From Oceanobacillus sp. FSL K6-2867 (GTDB taxonomy: Bacteria > Bacillota > Bacilli > Bacillales > Amphibacillaceae), in contig NZ_CP150144.1 of the NCBI RefSeq assembly GCF_037963145.1, forward strand, positions 1,178,001-1,242,000: a stretch of 64,000 bases of DNA, read 5' to 3'. The translations under genes and the position numbers were made by a program. The notes beneath the pieces were generated by a model. It searched no databases, was not told the origin of the DNA, and saw only the letters and a program-made list of their open reading frames with translations. Shown here piece after piece: positions 16,593 to 26,596 of this stretch (the first letter of the stretch is position 1; every line of letters starts with the position of its first letter).

Positions 16593-16703
16593 TACTGTCC
16601 CTCCATAAGTTTTTATATTTTCTAAACAACCTAATAAAAGTCAAGCAGTGTTTTATTTAACTTACTTGATTTTACTCCGTATCGTTATTCGTCCAGTCGG
16701 CTT

Positions 16704-17573
16704 CTAATACGAAATCGTTACATAGTTTTCTTGCAGTATCTTTTCTAATTTATTGAGTTTCTCAATAGAGTCACCAGAAAAACGTTTTCCAAATTCAATT
16801 ATCATCGCTTCTACTAGAGCAATTGTTGGGATAATAGAGAATTTATCCTCGCTCACTTCGATTTTCAGTATTGTAGTTGCATATTTAATAATTGGACAAG
16901 ATATATAATCGGTGATTAAAATAATTGGAATATCTAATTCATATGCTACTTTAGCAGCACGAATAATACGTTCGGTATATGGTTCAAAAGCAAAAATTAA
17001 TAAAACCTCGTCCTTTTCTATTTGCAGCACCTTATCAAAAACAATTTCAGAATCGTGACTTAACTGCCTTACCTTTGGATAAAACTCTCCAATTAGCTGT
17101 TCAAAATATAGAGCGACCGGCTTATAAGGTCTTGTGCCATAAATATTAATACATTTAGCTTGAACCAGCATATCAATCGCCTTATCAAAGCTCTCTAACA
17201 AATCCTCATTTAATGATTTATCCAGCAGACTTACAGACTCTTTATACATCCTAACCAATGTATGCTCGTATCCTTGATCCACAACATTCTCAAGAGATGT
17301 TCTTAACTTCCATTGTGAATTCATATTTTCAGTCAAAGATTCATCATAAATATCTTTCCTGAAATCATTAAAATTACTATATCCCAATGAATGAATGGTC
17401 CGCATAACCGTTGACACACCGACATTGGATTCGCGAGAGAGCTCCTGAATAGTAACTAAACCTAAAGATTGAAAATTTTTTAATACATAATCACATAAAT
17501 GTCTTTGTCTTTTAGGTAAACTATCCTTCATATTGATCATATTCTTTAACAAGGAGTGATTATTTTCTGTCAT
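16704..17573 (-). CDS. RpiR/MurR-family regulator
   Basis: Regulator of 289 residues with an N-terminal RpiR helix-turn-helix (LPKRQRHLCDYVLKN ... LSRESNVGVSTVMRTIHSLGYSNFNDFR) and a C-terminal SIS sugar-phosphate-binding domain (INIYGTRPYKPVALYFEQL, VLLIFAFEPYTERIIRAAKVA). ATG 17573 has AGGAGG upstream; a longer frame from 17642 lacks one. It is the last gene of the catabolic cluster and probably its regulator. SIS domains normally bind phosphosugars, which is unusual next to amine oxidase and DapA-type genes. Confidence 0.88.
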   Translation of the reverse strand: MTENNHSLLKNMINMKDSLPKRQRHLCDYVLKNFQSLGLVTIQELSRESNVGVSTVMRTIHSLGYSNFNDFRKDIYDESLTENMNSQWKLRTSLENVVDQGYEHTLVRMYKESVSLLDKSLNEDLLESFDKAIDMLVQAKCINIYGTRPYKPVALYFEQLIGEFYPKVRQLSHDSEIVFDKVLQIEKDEVLLIFAFEPYTERIIRAAKVAYELDIPIILITDYISCPIIKYATTILKIEVSEDKFSIIPTIALVEAMIIEFGKRFSGDSIEKLNKLEKILQENYVTISY

Positions 17574-17735
17574 TACATGTTCCTCCTTAAAATCATCCAC
17601 TTTATATAATGCCTTGCTTCCTGTTGTTACAGAGATATTCATCTATTCTGTACATATAGGACATTATATCTTATCATGTGGCAAACGTCATGATTCAATT
17701 TTGGGAGCTCTCCAGCTAATAAAATAGATGCCTAT

Positions 17736-18821
17736 TTACTTTGCTATTTTCCAATCTTCCTTTACTGGGATTGCTTTTTTAGGTTTTAGCCGAAATGCTC
17801 CAACTACTAAGGTAACCATAAAAATGTATCCCAAGTATCCAATAATAGGAAATACAATGGAAACTAAATCGGAAAAACCATAAAAGCTTAAGCCACAGGC
17901 CACGATTACACTAAGTACACTAAATAGGTTAAAGCCTTTCGTTTTTGGTTCAAAAAAGCGGGAACTAAAAGAGAAAAACATACTTACTGCTGTTCCATAA
18001 ATCATTCCAAATAGAGTTATAGAGAATACCATCCCTAAAAGCGGAGATATTTCGCTTGCCAAGCCTAAAGTAGGCATTTGTAGAGTTGCAACAATATCTA
18101 TGTTCTGGTAAATGGCAATATTACTGACGAGAACTAAGAGTCCGCAAAATAAGCCACCAAGGAAACCACCGATTGCAGCATGTTTGCCATTTGACTCATT
18201 TCCGCCCATAATAAAGAGCATGGCTGCGTTTGTAAGTGTAACTAATGACACATAATTAAATGCTGCGGAAAACCAATGTTTGGATACAGAATGCTGCTGT
18301 ACTGCAATTGCTTCCATATCTCCATTTGAACCGCCACTGGTTACCATACTATAAATATTTACAAAGACGATGACGAGTAAAAATACCGGTGTTACAAGTG
18401 CAAGCACTTGGATTACTTTCTTTACCCCCGCCATGATTGTTATTAGAACGAGTGCTGACATGAGTATCGTACCTACATATGTCGGTATATTAAATTGCTG
18501 ATTAAAAATAGGACCAGATCCTGCCAGCATTACTACCCCAATTCCAAAAAGGGTAAATATAAGAACGATGTCATACCCCATCCCTAAATAACGTCCACTT
18601 ATTTTGCGAATGACTTCCATATGAGAGACAGCTTTTAATCGATAGCCGATGCTCACTAATAACATGCCAGTAATACCAAATAGTACTGCAACAACTACCG
18701 AACCGAATATTCCTATCTGACCGAAGCTTGTAAAATACTGCATAATCTCTTGTCCCGAGGCAAATCCAGCGCCTAAAACTGCTCCGATAAAAGCACTGCT
18801 AATTTTTAATACGTTCTTCAT
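17736..18821 (-). CDS. YkvI-family membrane transporter
   Basis: Integral membrane protein of 361 residues with about ten hydrophobic segments, starting ISSAFIGAVLGAGFASGQEIMQYFTSFG. The GAGFASGQE motif is typical of YkvI proteins, which belong to the APC/LeuT-like superfamily and are thought to carry amino acids or related compounds with a cation. GGAAGGGGAGC precedes the ATG. It lies between the amine oxidase and RpiR genes and is a natural importer for the pathway substrate. Confidence 0.85.
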   Translation of the reverse strand: MKNVLKISSAFIGAVLGAGFASGQEIMQYFTSFGQIGIFGSVVVAVLFGITGMLLVSIGYRLKAVSHMEVIRKISGRYLGMGYDIVLIFTLFGIGVVMLAGSGPIFNQQFNIPTYVGTILMSALVLITIMAGVKKVIQVLALVTPVFLLVIVFVNIYSMVTSGGSNGDMEAIAVQQHSVSKHWFSAAFNYVSLVTLTNAAMLFIMGGNESNGKHAAIGGFLGGLFCGLLVLVSNIAIYQNIDIVATLQMPTLGLASEISPLLGMVFSITLFGMIYGTAVSMFFSFSSRFFEPKTKGFNLFSVLSVIVACGLSFYGFSDLVSIVFPIIGYLGYIFMVTLVVGAFRLKPKKAIPVKEDWKIAK

Positions 18822-18921
18822 ATGCTCCCCTTCCTAACTTGAGTAAATTACATTAAAAGTATTTGCAAACCAATTAAGTAAGCGATTACATACAATAAGA
18901 AACGTATGCATTAAAAATGAA

Positions 18922-18967
18922 TTGTAATGCGTGGGTTTTCTCACCGAAATTAGATCATGCATTACAA
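18922..18967. other. Intergenic hairpin between amine oxidase and YkvI genes
   Basis: TTGTAATGC pairs with GCATTACAA, with an inner GTG/CAC pair. There is no T-run on the minus strand, so it may be a processing or partial attenuation element that sets the transporter level relative to the enzymes upstream. Confidence 0.35.
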
Positions 18968-18978
18968 ATAATCAGCGT

Positions 18979-20403
18979 TCAATTAATCAGTGCTTTATCA
19001 TGATTCATTATTCCATGCAGACTCGGTTGTATATGAGCAGCTGCAGCTAAATATTCATTCGTATCCGCACCCAGCAGGCTGTTAATTTCCTGCCCAGCAG
19101 TGAACCCTGACTGAATAGCTGTCTCCGTATAAGTTGATCCTAAATAATCTCCTGCTAAGAATAAACGACCATCTGGTTTCGTTAAAATTGGCTGTATCTT
19201 TGCCCGTCCTGGGAAAATATAGGCTGATCCAAATGGATATTTATTTACCCGTGCCTCAACAACGTTATCACTAAAACCAGGGAAGATGTCATCTAAATCA
19301 TTCAATATGATTTCAATAATTTCTTCTTCAGGTTTATCAATTAATCGACTCCCACTTTCCCCAGGTGAAAAGGTCATAATACTACTGCCTGGTTGTCTTT
19401 TTGTTTCTCTTGATCGTATGAGATTCGTTTGGTTAAGAATAATATCAAAGGCTCTTTTAGGCGTCGCAAAAGAATAAATATTATCCCACACTTGCGGTTC
19501 CGTTTCATTGGTTAGAAATGCTGCACTTACATGCGGACCATACGTAACTTTATCGAGCGCTTCACCAAGTTCTGAATCAATATTTGCTGCTATTTTCCTT
19601 GTTATTGTAGCTGGGGTAGCAAGTACTGCGTAACGAGATTCTTCCACATGTTCGATACCATTTTGGATATAACGTACGACGACAGATTCTTTTTTCTGAA
19701 GCACTTCAACTACTTTCGCATTCAGTTGGATGCTTTTCTTTAAAGCTTTTGCAATTGTGTCGGTAAGTGTGGATGGTCCCCCATCAATATTTCTTCCAAG
19801 TCCATCACTTTTATTCCATACCGTGTGGAAATATCCTACTCCTGATCCTGCTGTAATTGTTTCCGGGCTGCCCGTTGAACGACTAACAGTAGGTCTGAAA
19901 ATAGAGTCTGCATCTGTCGGTAGCTTCCCCGTAAAATCGGTGAACGTTTGATCTCCCATAAATTCTAAAATGCGTTGTTGCTGGACCCGATAATCTTCTC
20001 CAGGTCTTCTTTTTGCCATTTTTCCGTAGCTAATAACAGCTGCCCGTACTTTTGCACCCGCACGTATCAAAGCAAAGCGAGATCTCCATGACATTGGAAC
20101 TCTAAAGGGATATAGTTCAACAGCACCTTTTAAAAGTAGCCGTCCGTTTAAAGACATTGCTGTTAACTTACCAGGTACAGGTGATGCCGTCACTCCCACA
20201 GATTTTAGTAATTCGTCTGTAGCTGATCCAGGTCCGGCATATAGATGGCCGCCCCAATTCAGCCAATAGTCTCCACGTCGTTCAGAATGAACACGACCAC
20301 CGATCCGATTTTCAGACTCTAACACTAATATATTATGATGTTTCAGACGCCAGGCTGCTGAGAGCCCGGCAAGTCCTCCACCAATTATGACAACATCTTT
20401 CAT
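18979..20403 (-). CDS. Flavin-containing amine oxidase family protein
   Basis: FAD enzyme of 474 residues. The N-terminal dinucleotide motif is VVIIGGGLAGLSAAWRL (4-20), followed by NRIGGRVHSER. The C-terminal FAD contact RLFLAGDYLGSTYTETAIQSGFTAGQEI is the amine-oxidase/protoporphyrinogen-oxidase signature. It should oxidise an amine to an imine or aldehyde in the cytosol. Its ATG overlaps the stop of the DapA-family gene (20400-20403), so the two are translationally coupled. Downstream aldehyde removal would be by the aldehyde dehydrogenase of the same operon. Confidence 0.88.
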   Translation of the reverse strand: MKDVVIIGGGLAGLSAAWRLKHHNILVLESENRIGGRVHSERRGDYWLNWGGHLYAGPGSATDELLKSVGVTASPVPGKLTAMSLNGRLLLKGAVELYPFRVPMSWRSRFALIRAGAKVRAAVISYGKMAKRRPGEDYRVQQQRILEFMGDQTFTDFTGKLPTDADSIFRPTVSRSTGSPETITAGSGVGYFHTVWNKSDGLGRNIDGGPSTLTDTIAKALKKSIQLNAKVVEVLQKKESVVVRYIQNGIEHVEESRYAVLATPATITRKIAANIDSELGEALDKVTYGPHVSAAFLTNETEPQVWDNIYSFATPKRAFDIILNQTNLIRSRETKRQPGSSIMTFSPGESGSRLIDKPEEEIIEIILNDLDDIFPGFSDNVVEARVNKYPFGSAYIFPGRAKIQPILTKPDGRLFLAGDYLGSTYTETAIQSGFTAGQEINSLLGADTNEYLAAAAHIQPSLHGIMNHDKALIN

Positions 20404-21305
20404 TTCGCTTCCTCCGTTTTTAATACACCGACATCAGATAATAATTCCTTAATCTTTTCTTTATATTCTGCTGATGCAGGTATTAAAGGCAATCTGCTGG
20501 CTCCACCAGGTAATCCTAATGCTTCTAAACCAGCTTTCACCGTACCTGGTATGACTTCTTCTTCAATGACGTCGTAGAGTGGCATTAATTTCTGGTTTAA
20601 TTCAACTGCTTCTTTAATATTATTTTCATTGACAACTAGATTATATAAACGAACCAATTCAGCTGGAACTAGATTATGCACAACACCAATTGCTCCATGC
20701 CCTCCTACTGCCAATGTCGGTAAAATCAAATGTTCGAATCCAGTTAGCAGAGAAAAGTCTTCATTGTCCTTTGTTAACGCTAACAATTTATTCGTATGCA
20801 GTTGATCTGCTGTGTTTTTTATCCCAACAATACCATCAATTTGGCTAATCTCATGGATTAATTCTGGGCTTAATTCCACATTTGTTACATCAGGATAATG
20901 ATAAATAAGAATTCCGATATCAGAGTTCTGTGCAACCGCTTTATAAAAATCAATAATTCCTTGTTCGCTTGTATGCATATAATAAGGGTTAATAACCAAT
21001 GCCCAATCTGCACCTGCATCTGATGCAAATTTAGTCAAAGCTATCGTATCTTCTGTCCGGTGACATCCTGTTCCCGCCATTACTTTCGCTTTTCCTTTCA
21101 CTTTGTCACAAACATATTGAATAACTTCTTTTCTTTCCTCCAGACTCATGAGAGAATATTCCCCGTTACTCCCCCCAACTAGTACGGTTTCAATTCCATT
21201 ATCAATTAAGTGATCTAAAACTTTTCCAATTCCATCAAAATTAATTGTATGATCCTCATTCATCGGTGTCGGTATAGCTGGAATCATTCCTACTGGTCTT
21301 GTCAT
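20400..21305 (-). CDS. DapA-family (DHDPS/NAL-type) aldolase or dehydratase
   Basis: Class I Schiff-base lyase of about 301 residues in a TIM barrel. The active-site Lys is in GIVGIKNTA (K163), the partner Tyr is in ILIYHYPDV, and the phosphate-loop equivalent is GGSNGEY (44-50). Family members include dihydrodipicolinate synthase, N-acetylneuraminate lyase, KDG/2-keto acid aldolases and the pyrroline-hydroxy-carboxylate deaminase of hydroxyproline degradation. A lysine-synthesis role is unlikely given the neighbours. ATG 21305 has GGGGAGG nine bases upstream. Confidence 0.88.
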   Translation of the reverse strand: MTRPVGMIPAIPTPMNEDHTINFDGIGKVLDHLIDNGIETVLVGGSNGEYSLMSLEERKEVIQYVCDKVKGKAKVMAGTGCHRTEDTIALTKFASDAGADWALVINPYYMHTSEQGIIDFYKAVAQNSDIGILIYHYPDVTNVELSPELIHEISQIDGIVGIKNTADQLHTNKLLALTKDNEDFSLLTGFEHLILPTLAVGGHGAIGVVHNLVPAELVRLYNLVVNENNIKEAVELNQKLMPLYDVIEEEVIPGTVKAGLEALGLPGGASRLPLIPASAEYKEKIKELLSDVGVLKTEEAK

Positions 21306-21335
21306 TTTAAAAAACCTCCCCATATTTTTAATGTA

Positions 21336-22835
21336 TTATTCTTCATCTTGTGCCATATTTACATAAATACTTTTAACTTCAGTGTAATTCGCTAAGCCGT
21401 ATTCTCCGCCCATTTCCCGTCCAATTCCAGATTGTTTATAGCCTCCAAATGGCATTGTTTCCCATTCTTGACCAACATCATTTAACCATACGGTTCCTGC
21501 TTGTAGCTTGCCGGCAATGTAGTGACCTTTTTTCATATTTTCTGTCCAGACACTTGCTGCAAGGCCATAGATACTATCATTTGCTCTCTGGATAACTTCT
21601 TCTACCGTATCGAATACATGAACAGTCATTACAGGGCCAAAGATTTCTTCTCGTGAAACCGTCATATCATCATCCACATCTGCAAAAATAACAGGCTTCA
21701 CAAAAAATCCTTTACCCGATGCAGGAGTATCATCTCCAATTAGCTTTGCACCTTCTTCTACACCTTTATCGATATAATCAAGTACCGTTTGCTGCTGTTT
21801 TTTCGATACAAGCGGTCCCATATCTGTTTCTGGATCCATCCCGTGTCCTAATTTGATTTGCTCTAATTTGTCTGAAAGCCCTCGCAAAACTTGGTCATAT
21901 AATTTTCTCTGTACGTATATCCTTGTAGTCGCACTGCAGTTTTGACCATGGTTATACATCGTTCCAGAGAAAGCACCCTCTATCGCTTTTTCGACGTTTG
22001 CATCTTCCAGAATAATACTAGGTGATTTGCCTCCTAATTCTAGCGTAACGTCTTTCAGTTGATCCGCAGCTTTCCTCATCACATCTTTACCTACATTGGT
22101 TGAACCAGTGAACGCTACTTTATCAACTAGCGGATGTGTAGTAATTGCCTCACCAGCTCCTCTTCCAGAACCAGGGACGATATTGACAACCCCATCCGGG
22201 AATCCAGCTTCTTTAAACAACTTTGCAATATATAGTAAAGATAACGGCGTCTCGCTAGCTGGCTTAATCACGACTGTGCAACCAACTGCCAAAGCCGATC
22301 CCAACTTCCACGCAGCCATTAATAATGGAAAGTTCCATGGAATGATTTGCCCAACGACCCCTACAGGTTCATGCAGCGTATAATTGATATAATCTGGAGA
22401 AACATTCGTTGACTTTCCTTGGATTTTTGTAGCAAAGCCAGCATAATATCTAAAATGCTCAATCGTGCCATCCACATCATCTGTCAAAGCCACTTTATAT
22501 GGTTTACCATTATCTAGTGATTCTAATTGAGCTAGCTCTTCACGATTTCCCTCTAGAAGGTCTGCAAATTTATAAATAATTCGCGAACGGGAAGACGCTT
22601 TCATTTTTGTCCAATCACCTTCATCAAAAGCTGTTCTAGCTGCTTTAACAGCTTTATCAATATCCTCTTTATCTCCCATATCAACTTGAGCGATGACTTC
22701 TTCTGTAGCTGGATCTAAAACATCCAATTTATTGCCAGATAACGCGTTGACATATTCTCCATTAATATAAAGTCCTATATTCCCCTCAAGAAACTCTTTT
22801 ACTTTTGGCTTCCATTCAAACTGAACTGTCTGCAA
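21336..22835 (-). CDS. NAD(P)-dependent aldehyde dehydrogenase
   Basis: ALDH-superfamily enzyme of 499 residues, full length. It has N168 in PWNFP, the general base E266 in LELGGKS and the catalytic Cys C300 in GQNCSATTR. It oxidises an aldehyde to a carboxylate. TTG start at 22835 with GAGGAGG upstream. First gene of the cluster, 31 bp before the DapA-family gene. It is probably the last step for an aldehyde released by the amine oxidase or lyase. Confidence 0.92.
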   Translation of the reverse strand: MQTVQFEWKPKVKEFLEGNIGLYINGEYVNALSGNKLDVLDPATEEVIAQVDMGDKEDIDKAVKAARTAFDEGDWTKMKASSRSRIIYKFADLLEGNREELAQLESLDNGKPYKVALTDDVDGTIEHFRYYAGFATKIQGKSTNVSPDYINYTLHEPVGVVGQIIPWNFPLLMAAWKLGSALAVGCTVVIKPASETPLSLLYIAKLFKEAGFPDGVVNIVPGSGRGAGEAITTHPLVDKVAFTGSTNVGKDVMRKAADQLKDVTLELGGKSPSIILEDANVEKAIEGAFSGTMYNHGQNCSATTRIYVQRKLYDQVLRGLSDKLEQIKLGHGMDPETDMGPLVSKKQQQTVLDYIDKGVEEGAKLIGDDTPASGKGFFVKPVIFADVDDDMTVSREEIFGPVMTVHVFDTVEEVIQRANDSIYGLAASVWTENMKKGHYIAGKLQAGTVWLNDVGQEWETMPFGGYKQSGIGREMGGEYGLANYTEVKSIYVNMAQDEE

Positions 22836-23285
22836 ATTAATCCTCCTCTAAAAACATAATTTTTTGAATTGACTTTACTCTATCACGCTAACGAACAAAT
22901 TTCAACCCTTTTATTAAAAAAGGAATTTTTTTATTCAAATTGTTGTTTATTGTTTATATTTGTTGAATGAAAGGTAAGTTCACTGGCACAATGAAAGTAA
23001 TTTGCATGCAGATTGCAGGTGAAGGAATTGAGGAGAGTTTGGCTTGATATCCCTACTCTATTTTAGAGTTTGAATTGCCCATCAATTTGATAATCAGAAA
23101 GGATAGAACTCATGTTGGAGTATGAGTGGGAAGAGTTAGGACTTTCTATTAAACTTGTAGAAAGACTGCTGAAGGAAGCTTTAGGCTAAGAGACTTTTTA
23201 CCCAGATTGAAAGAAATGAAGACACTTGAAAGTATGTGTAAAACAATTTGAAAACTTATCGCTTTCTATCGAAAAATCAAATAAA
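22836..23285. other. Operon promoter region and empty sequence
   Basis: Upstream of the aldehyde dehydrogenase there is an A/T-rich region with an inverted repeat ATTCAA/TTGAAT (22933-22968), a candidate regulator site. The rest holds only short frames, the longest being 25 codons at 23113-23190 (starting MLEYEWEELG), without support as a gene. Confidence 0.4.
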
Positions 23286-23324
23286 AAAGCTCATAAACCC
23301 TTTTATACAAGGATTACGAGCTTT
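23286..23324 (-). terminator. Terminator of the ABC transporter-yxeA operon
   Basis: AAAGCTC pairs with GAGCTTT, with inner TAA/TTA and CC/GG pairs. On the minus strand it ends in TTTTTT. It lies about 150 bp after the yxeA stop. Confidence 0.75.
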
Positions 23325-23471
23325 ATCGCAACTAAAATTAAAGATACCTAGATCTTGGGTCTTACTCTAATTTAAGAGGAACCTTCCTTCCCTGTACCGT
23401 TTAATTAGGCAGGTTTTTTTGCTCATACCGTCCAGGGCAATTGCCCACGCAGCGGTCAGCATATCCTTCAT

Positions 23472-23819
23472 TTACAATGATTCTCTTGCTTTATCTGGGA
23501 TTTCATTCAAACTCACTTCATCATAAGATGTAACTTCATTTCCACCTTTTACATACAGTTTCAAGTAAGCACCTTGTCTTAATTCCTTTTGTGCAGAAAA
23601 CACTACTTTCACCGCGCTACCATTTTCATTATATGCAGGAAGTTCATACCAATAGCTTGTCATAATTTCTCCCGAGTCAAGCTGATCTTCATCCGTGTAA
23701 GAAGGGTTTCCAACCTGTACATAAACATTTTCTTTTCCAAAGCGATTAAAATCAACCGTGGCCAGTATCACTACTGCAGCCACCAATAGAATAGAAGTTA
23801 TACCAATTAGTTTTTTCAT
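23472..23819 (-). CDS. yxeA: YxeA-family secreted or anchored protein
   Basis: A 115-residue DUF1093/YxeA protein. It has one N-terminal hydrophobic segment (LIGITSILLVAAVVILATV) and an extracellular beta-rich domain with YVQVG, YWYELPAYNENG and LRQGAYLKLYVKG. In B. subtilis yxeA follows the yxdLM antimicrobial-peptide transporter genes, the same order as here. It starts one base after the permease stop. The molecular role of the family is unknown. Confidence 0.88.
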   Translation of the reverse strand: MKKLIGITSILLVAAVVILATVDFNRFGKENVYVQVGNPSYTDEDQLDSGEIMTSYWYELPAYNENGSAVKVVFSAQKELRQGAYLKLYVKGGNEVTSYDEVSLNEIPDKARESL

Positions 23820-25694
23820 TTAATTTCCCTCCTGAATTGTATTCAAAATTGTCTTATGAAACCCCCGTATGGTAATAAAATAATAAGTAATATAAATTAA
23901 TACATACGCCGACATCCAAATTATGATTGGTGCCAATAGGTCCATTTGAAATAAATTAGAAAAAGCAATCAAAGCAACTGTACCATGCAGTAATCCAAGT
24001 ATGAGCGGTGCTATAAATATGAACCCTACTTGATAACGAATGGTACGCTTCATCTCTTTTTTAGGGACACCAATTTTATATAAAATGGAATACTTATCTT
24101 TATCATCTTCAGCCTCTGTCATCATTTTAAAGAAGATAATACTGCCAGTGGCAACAAGAAAGACGAGACCTAAGAAACTTCCAACAAATAACATGATTCC
24201 TGTTCCCTCTAAAGAATTTTGATAATCTTGTGCGGCACTGGAAAAGTTTACTGTTGATGACTTCGCTTCTAACTCCTGGGACAAGTCTAAGTGCTCCTTA
24301 TAATTTTCTACTTGCACAGCTTGAAAAGTCGTTTCCTCTGCATTCAAATCATTGTAAGCCTCATCATGAGCAACGATTACCGTACCAGGAACCGTAGAAA
24401 TATTGAAGATAGATTCTCCATAAATTTGTACAACTTCATGATCTGCATTATTAAAAGAAACTTCCTTTACATCTTCCGTCCACTGTTCATTATAAAACGG
24501 TTCTATCATGGCCACTTCGTCCTCGGTTATGTTTAAGGAATCAACATCCCATTCAACCGCTTCCGCCAATTTCTCAAATGCAGAATGGTCAATAACTGTA
24601 TACGCTCTCTCCATTTGTTCACTGTTAATACGAATATTTTTCGTATCTACACGAATCGATTCTTTTACAATAGAAGCATCGATATCTTCCTCTTGCCCTT
24701 CCCACATAAATGAGAATGGTGTATATTGTTCTACGTTTTTCTCCGTGTTATAATACATTCCAAACACTGCACCGCCTGCTGTAATCGTTGTTGCACTTAA
24801 CACAGCTATAATGGTTAATGTTTTTGCATTTCCACGAATTCGATACAATAATTGGGAAGCAGTCATTAAATTGAGACCTTTCCATGCCCAAAACTTCTTT
24901 TTTTTCAACATTTGAAGTACGTAAACCAGCACACTGTTAAATAGGAGATACGTACCTAATACGGTTAAGGAAATAATGACGATTGGCATTGATACGCCTA
25001 GGATCCTCCACGCTTCTGAAGTTAAATCTTGTAATGCTAACCAATAAGCTGTCACCAATGCAGCTAGCCCAACAATTACTGAAACAAGCTTAGCCTTTGG
25101 CAATTCTTCTCCTTTTTTCGATGCATGAAATAAATCAATCAGCTTAAATCGATAAATAACCCGATAACCTTGCAACGACGTGATAAGGAATATAATCAAA
25201 AATACGACAATTGTCTCGACAACAGCATTGGGTGAGAATGCAATGCCAACGTCGATATTCAACTCCATTAACCTAAGAAGAAGAGATAATAGTAATTGAG
25301 ATAGGAAGAAACCTAATACAACTCCAACGATTAAAGAAACTAACCCTATTACCATATTTTCAAAGAACAATAGAAAGCCTATTATTCTTTTTCGTACACC
25401 CATTAATGAGTATAATGCTACTTCCTTCTTTCTTTTCCTCATAAAAAAGGAATTTGAATACAGAATAAAGATAGCAACAAAAATGATAAGCACAAACGCG
25501 GAAGCACTCATTATACCGCTGATTTGTTTTGATTTTTCTGCCAACCCACTTATATCATCACTATGTTTTAACGTTGCAAACGTAAAAAATATAATGATGG
25601 AAAAAATGGTTGAGCCAATATAAAGTCCATAACTTTTCATATTTCGACGGATATTTTTCAGCGCTAAATCAAACAACATCATGCCCGTCACCAC
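23820..25694 (-). CDS. BceB/YxdM-type ABC transporter permease
   Basis: Permease of 624 residues with ten predicted membrane segments arranged 1+3+2+4. The large extracellular loop of about 200 residues between segments 7 and 8 (after FGMYYNTEKNVEQYTPF) is typical of Bce-type peptide-antibiotic modules, and a C-terminal FtsX domain is present. The family removes or senses peptide antibiotics such as bacitracin or cationic peptides. The start overlaps the ATPase gene by 26 bp. Control by the divergent two-component system is likely. Confidence 0.92.
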   Translation of the reverse strand: MVTGMMLFDLALKNIRRNMKSYGLYIGSTIFSIIIFFTFATLKHSDDISGLAEKSKQISGIMSASAFVLIIFVAIFILYSNSFFMRKRKKEVALYSLMGVRKRIIGFLLFFENMVIGLVSLIVGVVLGFFLSQLLLSLLLRLMELNIDVGIAFSPNAVVETIVVFLIIFLITSLQGYRVIYRFKLIDLFHASKKGEELPKAKLVSVIVGLAALVTAYWLALQDLTSEAWRILGVSMPIVIISLTVLGTYLLFNSVLVYVLQMLKKKKFWAWKGLNLMTASQLLYRIRGNAKTLTIIAVLSATTITAGGAVFGMYYNTEKNVEQYTPFSFMWEGQEEDIDASIVKESIRVDTKNIRINSEQMERAYTVIDHSAFEKLAEAVEWDVDSLNITEDEVAMIEPFYNEQWTEDVKEVSFNNADHEVVQIYGESIFNISTVPGTVIVAHDEAYNDLNAEETTFQAVQVENYKEHLDLSQELEAKSSTVNFSSAAQDYQNSLEGTGIMLFVGSFLGLVFLVATGSIIFFKMMTEAEDDKDKYSILYKIGVPKKEMKRTIRYQVGFIFIAPLILGLLHGTVALIAFSNLFQMDLLAPIIIWMSAYVLIYITYYFITIRGFHKTILNTIQEGN

Positions 25695-26436
25695 CTAGTT
25701 GTGCCAGTTCATCTAAAATCATTTGGTGAAACACTTTTCGTGAGTGTGTACCACGAATCATTTCTCTGGATAAACGTCCATCACTGATAAATAGAATTCG
25801 TCTACAAAAGCTCGCTGCATATGGATCATGCGTCACCATCATTATGGTTGTTTCTTGATTTTCATTTAATGAGCTCAGGCTTTTTAATAAATCTGTTGCT
25901 GACTTGGAATCAAGTGCCCCAGTAGGTTCGTCTGCAAAAATCAGTTTTGGATTAGAAACGAGAGCTCGGCAAGATGCAGTACGTTGTTTTTGACCACCAG
26001 AAATTTGATATGGGTATTTATCGAGTATCGCTTCAATTCCGAATGCTTTCGCCATCGAAACTACTTTCGCATCAATTTCTTTTATGTGAATTTTTGCAAT
26101 CGCAAGTGGTAATACGATATTTTCACGTACTGTTAGCGAATCGAGTAAGTTGTAATCTTGAAATATAAATCCGAGATGGTCCCTGCGAAAATCAGCAAGC
26201 TGATCCTCTTTCATTTTTGCAATATTATCATTCTCTATATAAATATCACCCTTAGAAGGAGAGTCAATTGTCGCTAATACATGAAGCAATGTTGACTTTC
26301 CAGCACCGGATGATCCCATAATTCCTACAAATTCACCATGATCTATTGTAAATGAAATGTCCTCCAAAGCTTTAAACGTATTCGCACCTTTTCCAAATAC
26401 TTTCTCAACATTTTTTACCTGTAATAAAGATTCCAT
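25669..26436 (-). CDS. BceA/YxdL-type ABC transporter ATPase
   Basis: A 255-residue nucleotide-binding subunit. Walker A is GSSGAGKST, the signature SGGQKQR, and Walker B LIFADEPTGALD, followed by the H-loop MVTHD. It energises the permease encoded directly downstream. It is divergent from the response regulator gene, with a 160-bp intergenic region that should hold both promoters. Confidence 0.94.
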   Translation of the reverse strand: MESLLQVKNVEKVFGKGANTFKALEDISFTIDHGEFVGIMGSSGAGKSTLLHVLATIDSPSKGDIYIENDNIAKMKEDQLADFRRDHLGFIFQDYNLLDSLTVRENIVLPLAIAKIHIKEIDAKVVSMAKAFGIEAILDKYPYQISGGQKQRTASCRALVSNPKLIFADEPTGALDSKSATDLLKSLSSLNENQETTIMMVTHDPYAASFCRRILFISDGRLSREMIRGTHSRKVFHQMILDELAQLGGDGHDVV

Positions 26437-26596
26437 TTTACCTTCACCTCTTTCGTATGTCTTTACTATATCCCTCCATCCTTAAACTAAAATCACGTTT
26501 ACCTTACAAAATCCTTAAATACGTTCCATCGCATAAAATTCCTGTTAAGATAGAATGAATAGAAGGATAATAATAAGTATAAAAAGGGTGGTAAAT

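Noticed and set aside
16120..16608. Long plus-strand frame of 162 codons
   Set aside because: Fully antisense to the intact EamA exporter; its composition is that of a complementary strand of membrane-helix codons.
22096..22383. 95-codon plus-strand frame
   Set aside because: Antisense to the aldehyde dehydrogenase; no start signal.
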